Part shown: positions 22,250 to 34,347 of the stretch, in pieces | How the letters are laid out: the number at the start of each line of letters is the position of its first letter | Numbering within the stretch: position 1 is the first letter of the stretch | Assembly (NCBI GenBank): GCA_914767715.1 | Contig: OU612069.1 | Location: 19,279,387-19,343,386, forward strand | Direction of reading: 5' to 3' | DNA: 64,000 nucleotides | DNA from: Membranipora membranacea | Taxonomy: Eukaryota; Bryozoa; Gymnolaemata; Cheilostomatida; Membraniporidae | The notes under the pieces: model-generated | What the model was told of the DNA's origin: nothing | Seen by the model: the letters and a program-made list of their open reading frames with translations, nothing else | Database searches by the model: none | Made by a program: the position numbers and the translations under genes

Positions 22250-23910
22250 TTACAATGTGACTGTGACCCTCCTAAGCATCAGGCTAGCTGAGTATTGTCC
22301 AATGTAGATTGCAGAGAGAGAGTTATATTCAGATAAGGCATGAAATACATGTGCAAGTGCAGTCCCTGATCATGGGCCCAAAACATATAAGAACTATCTA
22401 GAGCTAATACATGATTACTATATACAGATTCATACACCAAACAACATTACCATTGTACAGTGGTGTAATAAAATACATCTATCAGGGGAAGACAACTGAC
22501 ATACTCAATCTATAACACTGTGGCATAGTGCAAAGCGTCAATTATAATTTTTAAATGAAGCATTTGCCCTCCTTTCTCTTCCCGTTTGTGTACCTACCTT
22601 GGAGGGCATAGTTCGATTCCCTGTTATTGAAGGACGGGTTTGTCTATCTGTCTTTAATTGTATTTACCAATTTGCTCTTTATGCCTTGATTGGCAGCACT
22701 TGTGAAGCCTTAGGTTACGATGAATTCCTCGCTTCTATCTAGTGAATTGTAAAGCATCATTACAATTTTTGAAAGTTGGCTGCTGATGTTTTTGGTCAAC
22801 GGTTGGTTTTTGGCTTGTCGCAATTTGAAATCCTTTATCATTACCTGTTTGAATTCATCCTCCAGGTACAGGCGTTTTAACAATCAATAGAAATATGTGA
22901 AAGTGGTTCTTGATGGTATTTGTGTGCTCGTTTTTTTTGCTACGCCCGCTCATTATACTGTGGCGCTCATCTAAAAAGATGAGTGACAGTGTAACTAAAA
23001 TAATAAATCTCACTTTTTTGTAATAGTTTTAATTATTTTGATGTGAAATGAGATATTGAATAGAAATTAATCTTGAGAATTGCGCTGCTGTAAAATTATT
23101 GCTGTGTCGTAAAATTAAGGTGCGTCGCACCTTCATATCTAACTTCTAAACTATGAGGGGTATCACATTGAAACTTAACATAGTTAAACACATCACTAGA
23201 GAGAAGGTTAATCCAAAGTATCAAATTTCTACTATCATTTTTCTCTCACAATTTTTATTTTCGTTTTTGGTCGACTCGTGATTTTCTAAGCTGAAAACCA
23301 AAGGGTACTAGTCTATGTACATAGTCAAACATGTGCTTAAATTGAAGCTTACAATGTAGATAATACAATGTAGATAATACAATGAGCCAACGCTTTGGAA
23401 CTACAACCTCCAGAACAAAATCAGCAGGGTACGGGGTTACACCCTGTCACAGACTACCCGACACATAGATAAGAAGACTGGTTTAGTGTTCAAACTATCA
23501 GTTTTATTGTATTTCTGATTCGCTCATTGCATTCTAAATAAAGTTTTAGGTTAGAAACATTTCTTTCTGCGGTTCTCTCTTCGATTCTGTATTGACCATA
23601 GCTTCACAAACAACCTGCGGAAGAGAAAGATACCATTTTGAGAAAATCAGGGTCAAACTTTTGATCTGTGAAATGCTAAGGATTGTTGCAACTTCTGATG
23701 CCAAATTGTTTTATCAGCAATTAGGTAAGATTTTTTTACGATGTGAACCACTTTTGAGTTCCATAGCATTCACAAGCTGATATTTCATACAAGTCAGTTA
23801 GCCGGGAAACATTTGATCATATGACAGTGATCCGCGATGTTATGGGCGCTGATGACGGTGTCCATCCCGAAATTTATATTTCTTACTATAACTGATTCCA
23901 TAATACTATT
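22250..23910. other. Non-coding stretch
   Basis: No gene was recognised. A tRNA-like B-box phrase, GGGCATAGTTCGATTCCCTG, occurs at about 22605-22625 and may mark a worn SINE. A short direct duplication of ACAATGTAGATAAT is at 23350-23380. The remainder is AT-rich. Confidence 0.45.
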
Positions 23911-23917
23911 ACTCACC

Positions 23918-25707
23918 TCATGCACCAAATCTTCCAGCAGTATATGTAACACCTTCCTTCTGGATCTGGACTTGGCGTTCTTGTACCCACTTGTGTATTC
24001 TGTCTCTCCTCTGGCCGCTAGCTACCACCTGCCGGTTCTTACGTTGAGTGTCTTTTCTCTCGGGCCGATTGACAGAGCTCAAACCTGGAGTCAAGCCGAA
24101 CTGCTGCTCAATCCTAGCTAGCTCTTTCAAGCCACTGTTGAACACGACCACACCCATCGTTGCTGCGATGTTCACTGATGATTTCCCATACCATTCAGTT
24201 TTAGGGCAGCGACGCCATATCACGTTGTTGACACTCTTGTTGGCATTTTGTGTGGAAACTATGGAGCATCGGCCTAGAAGTTCGCGGTCAGCTAACTTCT
24301 CATATACAAGGAGTAGGGGCAGGGGTTTGGATTTGGTTTTTTCAGGGTTTTTGAACCAGCGTCAGCTGTTATAAGGGCAGTATCTGTGGTCGGGGTCATC
24401 ATCGGTGGATGTGATGTGGTAGGGGGCCGCCATGACCGCCTTGTAGATGGCGTCAACACCGTGTTCAGCATTTTTGACTATTGCATCCCGGTAGTAGCTG
24501 TGTAGTATTTTGATAAGAGGTTCTGTAATCATCCCACGCCCACCCAATGACACACCGCTCTTCAAACTCTTAGTTTTCAGAGATTTTAGATTGGCTGTCA
24601 GACGCTTTGCAACGTGATTGACACATTCTTTTTTATCTGTTGATCACCATAGGGTCTCAATAGACATATGCTGTCGTAGGCTTTGCTATCTCCATCGGAT
24701 AGCATAGTGACATAATGGAGTTTGCCATGTACAGATCTCTCCCATATTTTCTTAGCTGCTGCCACCTCCATGGAGTTGCTGCTGCCGTCATGGTTCTTGT
24801 CACACCTCCCTCGATGTCTCTCTGCGAACTCTCTAGGATTCTTTAGACTTCTATTATCCTCTCTTGCTTTCTCTAGGTCACATATGAGGCAGAAGTTAGA
24901 GAGCACTTCAAAGTCAACGACGCAGCCTGTTAGAATGTCGATGGGTACACCGATCCCGTTGTGTGATATATGGCCCCGTTTGTGCCAGGTGCCATCCAGG
25001 CTTACACTGATGTTCACAACATCATCATCTTCACTCGCCAGGCCCTCCTGGATGTATCTTTTCCTCACGATCTCATGAATAAGGGCAAGGTGTTCTCATA
25101 GGGCAGCTTCACATGCTTGGGGAAAGCGAGGATAGTTTCTCATTGAAGCAACTATCTGTGATAGGAGGTGGCAGATTTAGATGAGCTAGGAAGGATGATG
25201 CCTGCTCATAACCGAGCCCATCAGCCTTAGTTGCAAATGTAAATCTGTTATTGATGTCAAATTACCGACCGGCCCCCGTTGAGATGTGAAGCCAGAGTAT
25301 ATGTTCTGCTCACATAGCATACAGTGTAGTTCTAGCTTGCTGGATAGGCCATTGACAGTACTTTCGCTCAACACAATGTTATCGTCTTTACCGGAGCATT
25401 CGTGAGTGGGGCATGACGGGTGAGCCGCTGCTATTAGAGTTTTCAGGATATTAATGTCTATGATTCTGTACCCACCACTTGAGCTGATGTGATCTCCATC
25501 TCCAACATGTGACCAGAAAATTTCTAGTTTATGCTTTGACGTAGAGCAGCGGTATCAGTTTGAGTTTTCAAGGTTGCAGCTAACGACGGTGGGGTAGCCA
25601 ACGGGACTCCAGATGATGCGGGCGTAGAAGATGTGGTTGATCGTGGTGTGGTTGAAGCTGCAGGGTCTGGTGCTGTCTCTTCCTGGCTAGTTTCAGAGTC
25701 AATCTGT
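23918..25707 (-). pseudogene. Mutator-like transposase domain gene, frameshifted
   Basis: Joined across breaks, the minus strand encodes a nearly complete Mutator-like transposase domain of the type common in invertebrate genomes. In order: a Ser/Thr/Pro-rich leader (about 25570-25700); SGGYRIIDINIL and a C-x2-C pair (LHCMLCEQN); FDINNRFTFATKADGLGY; VSLDGTWHKRGHISHNGIG with the conserved DGTW; NHDGSSNSMEVAAAKKIWE; MLSDGDSKAYDSI; SLGGRGMITEPLIKIL; STDDDPDHRYCPYN; and a final IWRRCPKTEWYGKSS part. Breaks are frameshifts near 25520, 25265, 25090 and in an A-run near 24640, plus one in-frame TGA at about 24360. The catalytic DGTW and DGDSK motifs survive. Unlike the surrounding relics it is long and collinear, so it was lost fairly recently. 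Confidence 0.88.
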
Positions 25708-25767
25708 ATAAATATGATAAAAGAAAGTCCACCAAACTATCATCATTCAAGAAGAAATTATTATTAT

Positions 25768-25832
25768 TATGGGCATCCGTCCAGTGAGTGGGTGACCACT
25801 AATAACAATTAATGATTACCCACTCACTGGCT
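25768..25832. repeat. Short hairpin
   Basis: CCAGTGAGTGGGT and ACCCACTCACTGG flank about 38 bases. The 13-bp stem has no following T-run and no nearby gene on either strand. It may be the core of a tiny MITE. Confidence 0.55.
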
Positions 25833-25999
25833 CAACCTCTCGGACTGCTGAGATCATCATACCTCCTCCTGCATTCTTGATTATCGTAGTCTTCTCCATG
25901 GAAGGAAAGTAGAGTAGTAGTGCAGTGCAACTCTACTCTTCTTTCTGTAGCATTGGAGCAGCATCACACACTATGTGAAACACAGAGAAGATTGTGCGA

Positions 26000-26230
26000 C
26001 TTTAGTGATGTTAGCATCTTGTCGGACATATAAAGTAGTACTTCAAAAAATTTCCTGATATCCCATTGTAGGCTGTCTGGTAGTTACAATCAAAGCGAAC
26101 ACCGATCCGACCAGAAACATCCGCATTAAATGTGGCGTTTTTGTATGCACAATCAGTCGTGATATGGATCTTTATTAAGGAACTGCAACTCAAATGACTT
26201 TTGGCGCATGTGAACATCGCCCACATTCAT
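26000..26230 (-). other. Open segment, unknown
   Basis: A 71-codon minus-strand frame lies between the Mutator-like and DDE-like relics in the same orientation. It contains SHLSCSSLIKIHITTDCAYK and YNGISGNF. I recognise no family. Given the context it may be decayed transposon sequence. Confidence 0.3.
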
Positions 26231-26879
26231 GCCTATGTTCCGCGCAAATGTACTCACTACATGGGCACTGATCTTCCAGGCACCGTCCCCTTTCAGCCAA
26301 GAAATGATCTCTCATATTATCCAGAATAAAGAGAAACTCATAGCATCAGATGCTAATATAGAATAAATTCAATTCCAGAATATACAAAATGTGTTAACAC
26401 CTATTGGGTAGTACTTATTGGCTTGGGCCAGTCATCTGGCCACAGAATAACACAATTTGTTTCACAGCAACCAAAGCACCCAGCAGTCTTTGTCAAATGA
26501 CATATGAAACACTGTAAGCAAATAAACAAGACCATCCTTGTGTTCTGAGAAGCCAGTATGGCCCTGAGCCTTGCAATCAATGTATTTTTCGTCTGAGTTG
26601 GTGACAGAGTAGTTCATTTAAATGTGTATTGATTTGGCATTTGCTAGGAGTCAAACTAACAGTCACTGTTGTCAGCGTTTAAGTTGGCCATCTTGTTAAG
26701 TTTGTCTGCTAATATTCTTTTCTGTCCACCAGATGTTTTATTGCCCCAGATCTGAATCCTTTTAGGACCTTGGATGGTCAACAGAATATTAAGGTCGTAA
26801 CAACTGGCATGACACAAAGAAATACATTATGTTTACAAAGGCAAAAAATAAAGATTAGAATATGACGGAACGGCAGAAT

Positions 26880-27481
26880 CCTCCTTCTCATGGCTCCGTA
26901 GAGGGCTGTGAACAGGCGTAGTTCTTGTTTTGACCTCTGCAGCTGTCAGCCCAGATCTTGATGGCTGGAGCATTCGGCAGTTTAGGTGAGGAGAGAAGGG
27001 ACAGAATTGCACTGCAACCTCTTGTGCGCTCTATCCAGCAGACACTTCATGCCATAAGGCAGCGATCATTGGATGGATCCTGGTGTACCATCTGGCACTA
27101 GCGTCAGGTTGAAGCAGACCAAACTCCTGGTGAAAGCACACTCTTTGAACTCCCCTATCCTGGGCAGCAAGATCACCTTCTGCATATAGAGAGTGTATAT
27201 TGCCTCTTCACATCTCACTGTTTACTGTTGAGCAAGTATAGAAAATGCTGTCGAGTCGGTTTGATATGTCGCCTGTCTTCTGTTGGCCTCCATTTCATGG
27301 GCTTTTTTGCCGCTCCAGAGAGGTTAGTACATTTGGAGCACTCCTCCTTTCCAAGCTTGGCAAAATATATATGAAGTTTTCGGCACTCATCTCTGTAGAC
27401 AGTGTATCCACACTGCACTCCTGTCGACTCTCTGAAATCATGCCACATAGATTTAGCAGTCAGCTCAGGAGGGAGATACAT
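26880..27481 (-). pseudogene. DDE-type transposase relic (RGQNKN motif)
   Basis: The minus strand first reads SMWHDFRESTGVQCGYTVYR and KLGKEECSKC (27340-27450). It then reads QKVILLPRIGEFKECAFTRS with LVCFNLTLVPD, then AALWHEVSAG, and finally APAIKIWADSCRGQNKNYA at about 26910-26970. The order (a cysteine pair, K-x-x-x-LP, a FN-x-T segment, WHE, and W-x-D-x-C-x-GQNKN) matches a transposase-like family widespread in cnidarian, mollusc and arthropod genomes, in which the Asp of W-x-D is thought to be catalytic. At least two frameshifts and a stop break the frame, so it is a pseudogene. Confidence 0.68.
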
Positions 27482-27499
27482 TACTCTTGGGGCATGTAT

Positions 27500-30240
27500 A
27501 ATTGCAACTTATATGACATAAATAGAGATATAATTGTTGCCTGGCATGGCTGCAATCTCAACACTGCCTTAAAAATTCTCAGTATTATGAGTGGTGCTCA
27601 AACTTGCACAAAAGAAAAGCTGTGGTGAATGAAAGCTTGATGTTAAATATCAATGTATGTTAAAGTCTAATTTATAAGGTTGATCGTCATAGCATCAATA
27701 ATATTTAATGATTAAAATACTCCTGGCATTAAGTACTGTCCTCAAACAATAATACACATGGCCAACACACACAGCGCTTTTCTCAAGCTATCTAGTAGTC
27801 AAACTAATTAGAAGTCGTCGATTTGGCACATCATAGTGTTGTAGCACTCTTTTTGACCGTTTTGATAAAAAAAAAACTTTTTGTTATTCTTCACTACCTT
27901 GAAGAAAATATATTTTTTTTTATCATGAGCATAAGAATAATCATATTTGAGTGTACATGTTGCACCCAACGTGTTTTGATTGAGAATGTTCCCTAAACAG
28001 TGTTATTGTCGTGTCTGATGTCCTGTCGATCTTGATTCTACACTCAGTTTAGGCGTAGGTCATGCTGAGGACGCTCTCTTTCTTTCATCTGAGGCTGGCA
28101 TTCTCATCAACCTGTTGATAGGCTTTAGTGCACTGAAAAAAGGCAGCCTAATGTGTTAATTTGCATGACTATAATATATGTGCTGAACAACTATGTACTG
28201 TTTACCTAATAGTTGTAACACTTTCTTTCATAATAGGTTAAAAAACAAATGTTTATCCAAGAATCTCTAGCTTGGACAAGTAATTTATATTATATTATTG
28301 TTGAAGGTTTATATATCTAAAATATAGCATTTTCTGAACAACCGAATAGGAGTGCTTGTGGTGTTAATGATCCTACACACCTGATACCCTGTTACTTTGT
28401 TTTCTACAGCGAGGCATGGCAACATCAACTTTAGGAAACACACTAAACAGCCTTGAGCCAGACAGTCGTGTAGGTGCTGTCTCATGTCAGTTGGTTGTGG
28501 CTCGATCCTTATGGGTCTCCACCAAACAAAACTTCAACCAGGTTTGCAACAGCATGCGGCCAGAGTCATGGTTGTTACATTGCTTTTGCATCATAAGCAG
28601 CTTTAGATATATCCTGCTTGCGGTGTTTTCTCTAGGCATACAGGAAAATATAACATTGTATTAAAAACTTTTATGTTTTAAATCATTGCATTGATCAGTG
28701 ATCCAGTGATCCAGTGACTCCAGTTTGTATTATTATTATTGACTAATCCTAAGATACAGGTGTCGGCTGGTATTTTTGATGATTGTTATGACACTAATCT
28801 ATATTTAGACAGACATGTGTTAACATAGAATTGTAATGGGCTAAGGACAGAGCCCTGGGAGTTCCAGTGTTTGTTAATAATTGATCTGCCAAATTATCTC
28901 CTACCAATGTTCTCTGGCTATTGAAGCTAGTTATCTAACCAATCATATATATGTCTAGGTGATGCAGCATATGTATCCAGGATCCGTTCACTCAGGAAGT
29001 AAGTGTGCCGACGAACTTGCAAATATCACTGGGGCATTACACAACCATGTTGGCTTTCAGAGCTTAAATGCAAATCTATGATAGAATAAAATTGTCAGGA
29101 ACCTCTGATAATATTATGGTATCAAAGGCTACTGGCAACGATTCCAATCTATTATCTCAGTGGCATGTTTTTGGGTAAACAAGCCAATGGCAGACCATTT
29201 AAGCTCCGCCTATTACCTGTGTGAAGTTTTACCACTAGTCGATGTTGTCTAAGCCCTAATAATGACCCATTTCACTCAGCTAGCTTTGACAGTGCTGGCT
29301 TTGAGAGCCTGTCTCTCAGGTTTGGGTTGGGATATGGATTCATTCAATACGCCAAAATGTTGGGAATGACCTTAAGTTTCAGGTTAAGATAGGTAGATGT
29401 TCATTGCATGGATGCCTTATGTGCATATCCTGGAGCATGAATAATTGGCTGATCAAGAATGTCTTCAAAAGACCTCGCATCCATTCTGCATTAATTTGAT
29501 AACCTTGACCTTTCATGCTAACCACTATCGAGTGCCTCAGTCTCCTCTGCTCCGAACAGTGATTGTTAGCCATAGTGCCAGGAACCATTAATCTTGATCC
29601 CTATTTAGGGACCATAGGGTGTTTAGTCTGTTCATACTTGTCATCTGCTGTTCAACAACGAGAAAGGGGTTCTTTGCCCGGGGATGTAACTACCTTGTTT
29701 TGGTAACTTTCACAAGATATGGTATTACATTCCAAAGCAAAATACCAATATAACTCACATGGGAGGTAAACGAGACCGGCTCAGATCCTGGCCCTCAACA
29801 CATAAAAATACAGTACACACTGCATGATAATTGTGGGCTACAATAGCCACAGTTTAGATTCACAGATTTGACGCTCAATTTCACTGGGAATTCCCTGCAA
29901 ACTGGCATAAACTGAACGCCTCGGGGGTATCGTGGAAACATATATCTCATATCTAAACTCATTTCCACATAATGTTCGTAACTGCTGATGTGATTGAAGT
30001 ATTGAGCAAGTCTTATTATGTGTCCGAACCAATTTTTAGATTACCATGATCTCAACCCATAATTGTTTAGTTTGTTTCAATGGAAAGGTGACTCCAAATT
30101 ATTGCAAATTAAAGTATCCTAGAGTTCTCAATAATCCATATGATACAGCATTACATTATCAACCACCCATTTTAAAATGTGTTTCATATAGTTATACCAC
30201 TAACTGGCATTTGAAGACGTCTGAGCACTTAGCTTAACTG
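27500..30240. other. Intergenic stretch, nothing coding recognised
   Basis: No exon with known homology was found. Small tandem runs occur near 28695 (GATCCAGT repeated). The open frame at 28416-28664 follows TTTTCTACAG and could be a 5' exon of the lectin gene, but it has no signal peptide that I can see and no domain. Confidence 0.4.
30100..30240. repeat. Diverged MITE relative of 37536-37623
   Basis: It contains ACATTATCAACCACCCATTT and CATTTGAAGACGTCTGAGCACTTAG. These correspond to the reverse complement of the core and the right end of the MITE at 37536-37623. The left end is worn. It lies just upstream of the lectin exon. Confidence 0.6.
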
Positions 30241-30286
30241 ACGATGTCATGACATCTCACCCGTCACTTACCTGTGTCTCTTACAG

Positions 30287-33018
30287 CTGCCTGCCCGGAT
30301 GGTTGGATCCTACACAACAGTCTACACAAGTGTTACTACTTCTCTATGACCGATATGGCTAAATTTCCTCAAGCCCAGAAAAACTGCCACAATAAGGGCG
30401 CTCTTCTAGCAACTGTTGCGGATTTTGACGAATTCTACTGGATCAAAGGCTATGGGAACTCAAAATCAGATGTGAACTTGAGGTAGGAATCTTAGAACAA
30501 GTAGTTGTAATATTGACATCTTAGTGAGTACTCATCCAAATGAATATTGTTTGCGTGCAACCAACATTTGCAGACCAGTGGTTTTTCTTAATCACAGCCA
30601 ATTATTCTGCGACAGCGTTTTTTGTTGCTTTGGATGAAATTATATATACTTCAGGGCTGTTTCCATGGGTTTTGAAGTGGTAGGGCCAGGCTGGGTGGGA
30701 ATAGGAGCGGAGCTTTAGCGCCTTCCCGTCAGTGGGGTGTGGGGGGCCTCTCCCAGGAAATTTTCAGATATTAGAGCACTCTTAGGGCATTTCAGCCCTT
30801 TTTGAGAAGAAAATTAGCCCAGAATTTTAGTGTAACAGGAAGGGACATCATTGTATCCATACTGTGATTGATGCTTCAAATAGAATAAAAATTGGTGAAC
30901 TTTGATGGAAAGCGGATGAACAGTAAACTATGTCAAAGTTTAAAGTGGCGGCTGAAAAGAGCATGAGGGAGTCTTAGAAGGCAGGCACCTGATCTTGAAT
31001 TACCTGCTTATTTGTCTGTCATTTCTGTCTTGGTTGGACATCACAATCACAGGATATCGTAATGGCTAATGGCCCAGGATCTAAATTGTTGTGCAGCAGA
31101 TTACGCCAATTTGGCAATTTCTGAAGAGAATTGTCATCAAGAGTATCCAGAAATTGTTTTGGGTTAGTGGGGGTTATGAAGGAACCTGCTTCTGGACCCT
31201 TAGTTTGATTTGGGCCTTGATGCTGCTAATGGGAGTTTTTAAGACAGTGACAGCACCCTGGAATTCGAGCTTTGCCTTCATCCCATTCAATGTCCAGGAA
31301 CCCTGTGGCCAGGCACAGGCTATGATTGCGCATAAGCATAAGTTTCCAGCCGTCGTTTTGATTAATACGGAAATGATATTGTATCAAAAGCAGGAGCGGA
31401 TGTGTATGTATTGATCTATGTAAACAGCTCTAGCAGCAGGTTTCTAATCTAACTCAGTGTAATAAAATTGGGTCGTTGTTTGCTCCACAAGGTTGATACA
31501 ATGCCTGAGAAAATGTTAATGTGATAGGTATAAATAAATTATTTGGGGTTGTTTTAGTAAAACAATTAGGTAAATTTGGGCTTATCCACCACCATTTGTA
31601 CAACTTATCCTTCAATAGCTTAGTCCTAAAATGCTTTCCTTGCTTGCTTGCTTGCCTGCTTGCTTTCACACTTTAATCTTTTTTTGTATGTGTGGGAGAG
31701 GATCGGAAGTGAAGCCAGTAAAATAAATGAATTATTAAGAGTTGTTTTAAAAAAACTACTTGGGAAATTGATCAAATTTTCCATCATTTTGCCGAAGATA
31801 TCCCTCACTTTTTTAGCCATGTATAATGGTTTATTTATATATTCATGTGTCATGCCAATATCACTTGTATCTTTGTTGTAGCACACCATATGTTAGACAT
31901 CAATCAATGAAGAGGTGTATGGCTCTCTGCTTTTTTGCTTTCGCCAGAGTTGCTCTGATCTTCAGTCAGCGCCGATCATCTCTCATTTTATACCGTAATT
32001 GACATGGTTAGTCTACTCTTTATACCCTGCAGGGTGATGTGTTTGCAAAAGGATGGATTAAATTTGTGCACATGCTTGAAATAGTGAAATGTATTGCTAG
32101 CTAATATTTAAACATTGTTACTTTATACAAGCCCCCATCTAGATAAATTTTGAGCAACCAGCCGAATACTTTAACTCGACACTAGATAATATTCACTTCC
32201 TCAGAATTGTCAGGAAACAAAAGTAGCAGTAGGTGTGCCCATCTAACTAGGTGGGAGGATTACAATCCTGCTTTTACTCCTCTGAGAGTGAGTAATCCTC
32301 GTTCTCGGACGTTATAGAGGGAGGTAAGCTAGCCAATTTTGATAAATTTCACTGGATGAAAGGATACCGGAGCTCAAAGACTGAACTAAGGTAGACTAGA
32401 TTTAGTATATACTGATGTTACTCCTGAGATGACTAGACCCTCAATAGTCAATAAAGATATGTGCTCAATATGTGTTGGGATAGCTGGTGGCAGCATTTCA
32501 TTATCTAGCATTTGATAATAAAAATGCTACTACTAGCTAGCTCGACACAGTTTAAGGTATAGTAACAGTGTCGGTGAATTTTCATAATACTTATATGGTC
32601 AGATAGGTAATTTGAAACTATTGCGTAAGCGAAAAAAAATTGAACTAGTAAAATCCTTACAAAGAACAATTCACTTTCGGGCACTGCGGTTAACCTAACG
32701 TAAAGAGTTTCCAGAGAATCAAATGGCCACAGAAGCCTACATCCATTGCCATGATATTATCAACCTGAAATTTAATTAGTGAAAAAGAAGCATATGAATA
32801 CGTATTGAATCAAAAAGTTTGTACATTGGACAGCTCCATTTTGAAAGAATATATATATTTCGCAGTTGCTGATCTTTGAGCATGATTTTTAATTCAAGTT
32901 TGCTGTTCTGTTAACAGATTTGAGTCCTTTTGGATCAGAGGTAAGAATTCAGACAACAAATGGTATTGGATAAATAACGGAAAACATAAAGAACTCTGTT
33001 GCCCAATGTGGGTCGTTG
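30287..33018 (+). CDS. C-type lectin-like domain gene, two internal exons
   Basis: Exon one (30287-30482) follows CTGTGTCTCTTACAG and ends AACTTGAG|GTAGGA. It reads ACPDGWILHNSLHKCYYFS, then FPQAQKNCHNKGALLATV and EFYWIKG. This is the first half of a C-type lectin fold, with its CP-x-GW start, CYYFS and the A-x-x-x-C helix. Exon two (32918-33018) follows TTAACAG and reads FESFWIRGKNSDNKWYWING-like sequence up to PMWVVG before GTGAGT. The phase joins exactly (AG|A). The second half of the fold, with the WND-type strand and last cysteines, was not found. A signal-peptide exon is also missing. Such proteins are usually secreted or membrane-bound recognition proteins. No calcium-binding EPN or QPD motif is covered, so sugar binding cannot be judged. 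Confidence 0.78.
30650..30850. repeat. GC-richer repeat patch in lectin intron
   Basis: The block starts CAGGGCTGTTTCCATGGG, which looks like a hAT-type end. It contains GGAGCGGAGC and GTGGGGTGTGGGGGGCCTC, similar in style to the patch at 13915-14075. The opposite terminus was not located. Confidence 0.4.
31530..31810 (+). repeat. Local direct duplication around a TTGC microsatellite
   Basis: The segments at about 31540-31610 and 31725-31800 are diverged direct copies. Both have ATAAAT(A/G)AATTATT, then a GTTGTTTTA run, then CCATC/CCACCA-ATTT ends. A (TTGC)n tract lies between them at about 31638-31664. Confidence 0.6.
32330..32394 (+). pseudogene. Duplicated 3' end of the lectin exon
   Basis: The sequence reads ANFDKFHWMKGYRSSKTELR and runs into GTAGAC. 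It mirrors the end of the first lectin exon (ADFDEFYWIKGYGNSKSD..LR|GTAGGA), including the donor position. The upstream cysteine-bearing part is absent, so it cannot replace the full exon. It is a partial exon duplication inside the intron. Confidence 0.75.
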
Positions 33019-33312
33019 GTGAGTTCATTAACAAAAAATCATTTTTTAAACTGATCCGAATTGGGCTATCATACCAATGAACTCCCTCTCCTCCCAGGAT
33101 GAGCGACACATATGAACTGGTGGTGTGGGTTTGTGTGATGTCCTAGAATATTGGCCTGTTATAATCGGGTGAATAATCTTCATCAAGCTCAATAAAAAAA
33201 TAGAATTGATTGAGTCTAGCAAGTCTGTTACTCACTACCTGGTGTTGTGAACCTGCTTCGCCTTCATCAAGCCACTTTGCATTTAGCGCCTGGCAATCGC
33301 TGGAGATTTTTT

Positions 33313-33422
33313 TAAAATAAAAGCTGGTTTATTATGGTATTATGGCGAGCGGTGTTTGGTGGTTGCGACTTGATCTTGTAAATTTGAAAGTTGCTGGTCG
33401 ACTCCGAGTCACTACCCATGCA
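33313..33422 (+). repeat. tRNA-derived SINE, copy B
   Basis: It shares AAAAGCTGGTTTATTATGG, GCGGTGTTTGGTGGTTGCGA and GTCACTACCCATGCAA with copies A and C. The B box is worn here (CTGGTCGACTCC). Confidence 0.72.
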
Positions 33423-33490
33423 ATTTGGAAAAAAAGGATCAAACTTGGTGCTGTATAATACTAGCTTATAAGTCCTTTTACGGTGCGGTC

Positions 33491-33600
33491 TGGGAAATAA
33501 AAGCTTGTTCATTATGTCAGGGCGGTGTTTTGTGGACGCCACTTGAACTTGTAAATCTGAGGGTTGCAGGTTCGAATCCAAGTCACTACCCATGCTGTAA
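33491..33600 (+). repeat. tRNA-derived SINE, copy C
   Basis: This copy has the best B box of the three (GCAGGTTCGAATCC) and the same tail, GTCACTACCCATGC. It lies only about 70 bases after copy B in the same orientation. The pair could be a tandem duplication of one insertion or a dimeric SINE. Confidence 0.75.
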
Positions 33601-33889
33601 ATGGAGGTGATCTCTTAATATATCACCTTGGCTTGCCCACCTCTACACTGGACATCACTTCCGAACCTGACACCTTCTGCTCAAGTCCGAGACTTGGTTA
33701 ACAAGGCTTCCATATTCACACCAAACAATTAGTTGCTTAGTTGATACATTGCCTCTCCCTTTGCTGTGAAATAATTTCACTGCTATCACCGGCCACATGT
33801 TTTTCTGCAAGAAATGCCGCACAATAATCAAAAAAGAAAAATGTATGGAACCTCATATCTAAGCCTACATCTGTTGTTCACCTATGAAT

Positions 33890-34100
33890 ATATGTCTCCC
33901 ACAGGACAGCCAGATAATAAATGAGTTAATCAGTATTGTCTCTCACTGATGGGCGAAGGAGGCCTCTGGGAGACGCAGACTTACATACATCCGCCTAATA
34001 AATTTGGATATGATGATTTGCAATGTTACTATCCTCTTAGGTATATCTGTGAAAGGCCACTAGATTGATTACATAATTAGCCGGCTGATAATGTGATAGG
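33890..34100 (-). repeat. Dispersed repeat, copy 2
   Basis: It is the reverse-orientation partner of 3385-3690, sharing ATCAGTATTGTCTCTCACTG, CATCCGCCTAATAAATTTGG and TAGCCGGCTGATAA. Confidence 0.75.
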
Positions 34101-34347
34101 TAGGTCAGTAGTCAGTGACAGCTGAATGTCCAAAGAAAGTTGACAGAATTAAAGATACAATTTTTCGGAAGAGTTTATATCGGCCGGAATTACACGACTC
34201 ACAACTAGATCACAGTGAAGTATGTGAAAAGGCCCTGGTTACAGCAGGAGAGTTTCGAATCTCAAACCATAGTGTGGGGGGTTAATCGGTTTAGAGGGGT
34301 AACAATGCTCTAGATGCTTTAGGATCAGTAAGTTGGTAGTATAAACC

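Noticed and set aside
24722-25078. Plus-strand open frame of 118 codons
   Set aside because: It is the antisense shadow of the Mutator-like transposase on the minus strand.
33491-33600. A real tRNA gene
   Set aside because: A good B box is present, but no proper acceptor stem or anticodon arm folds, and two diverged copies show a SINE.
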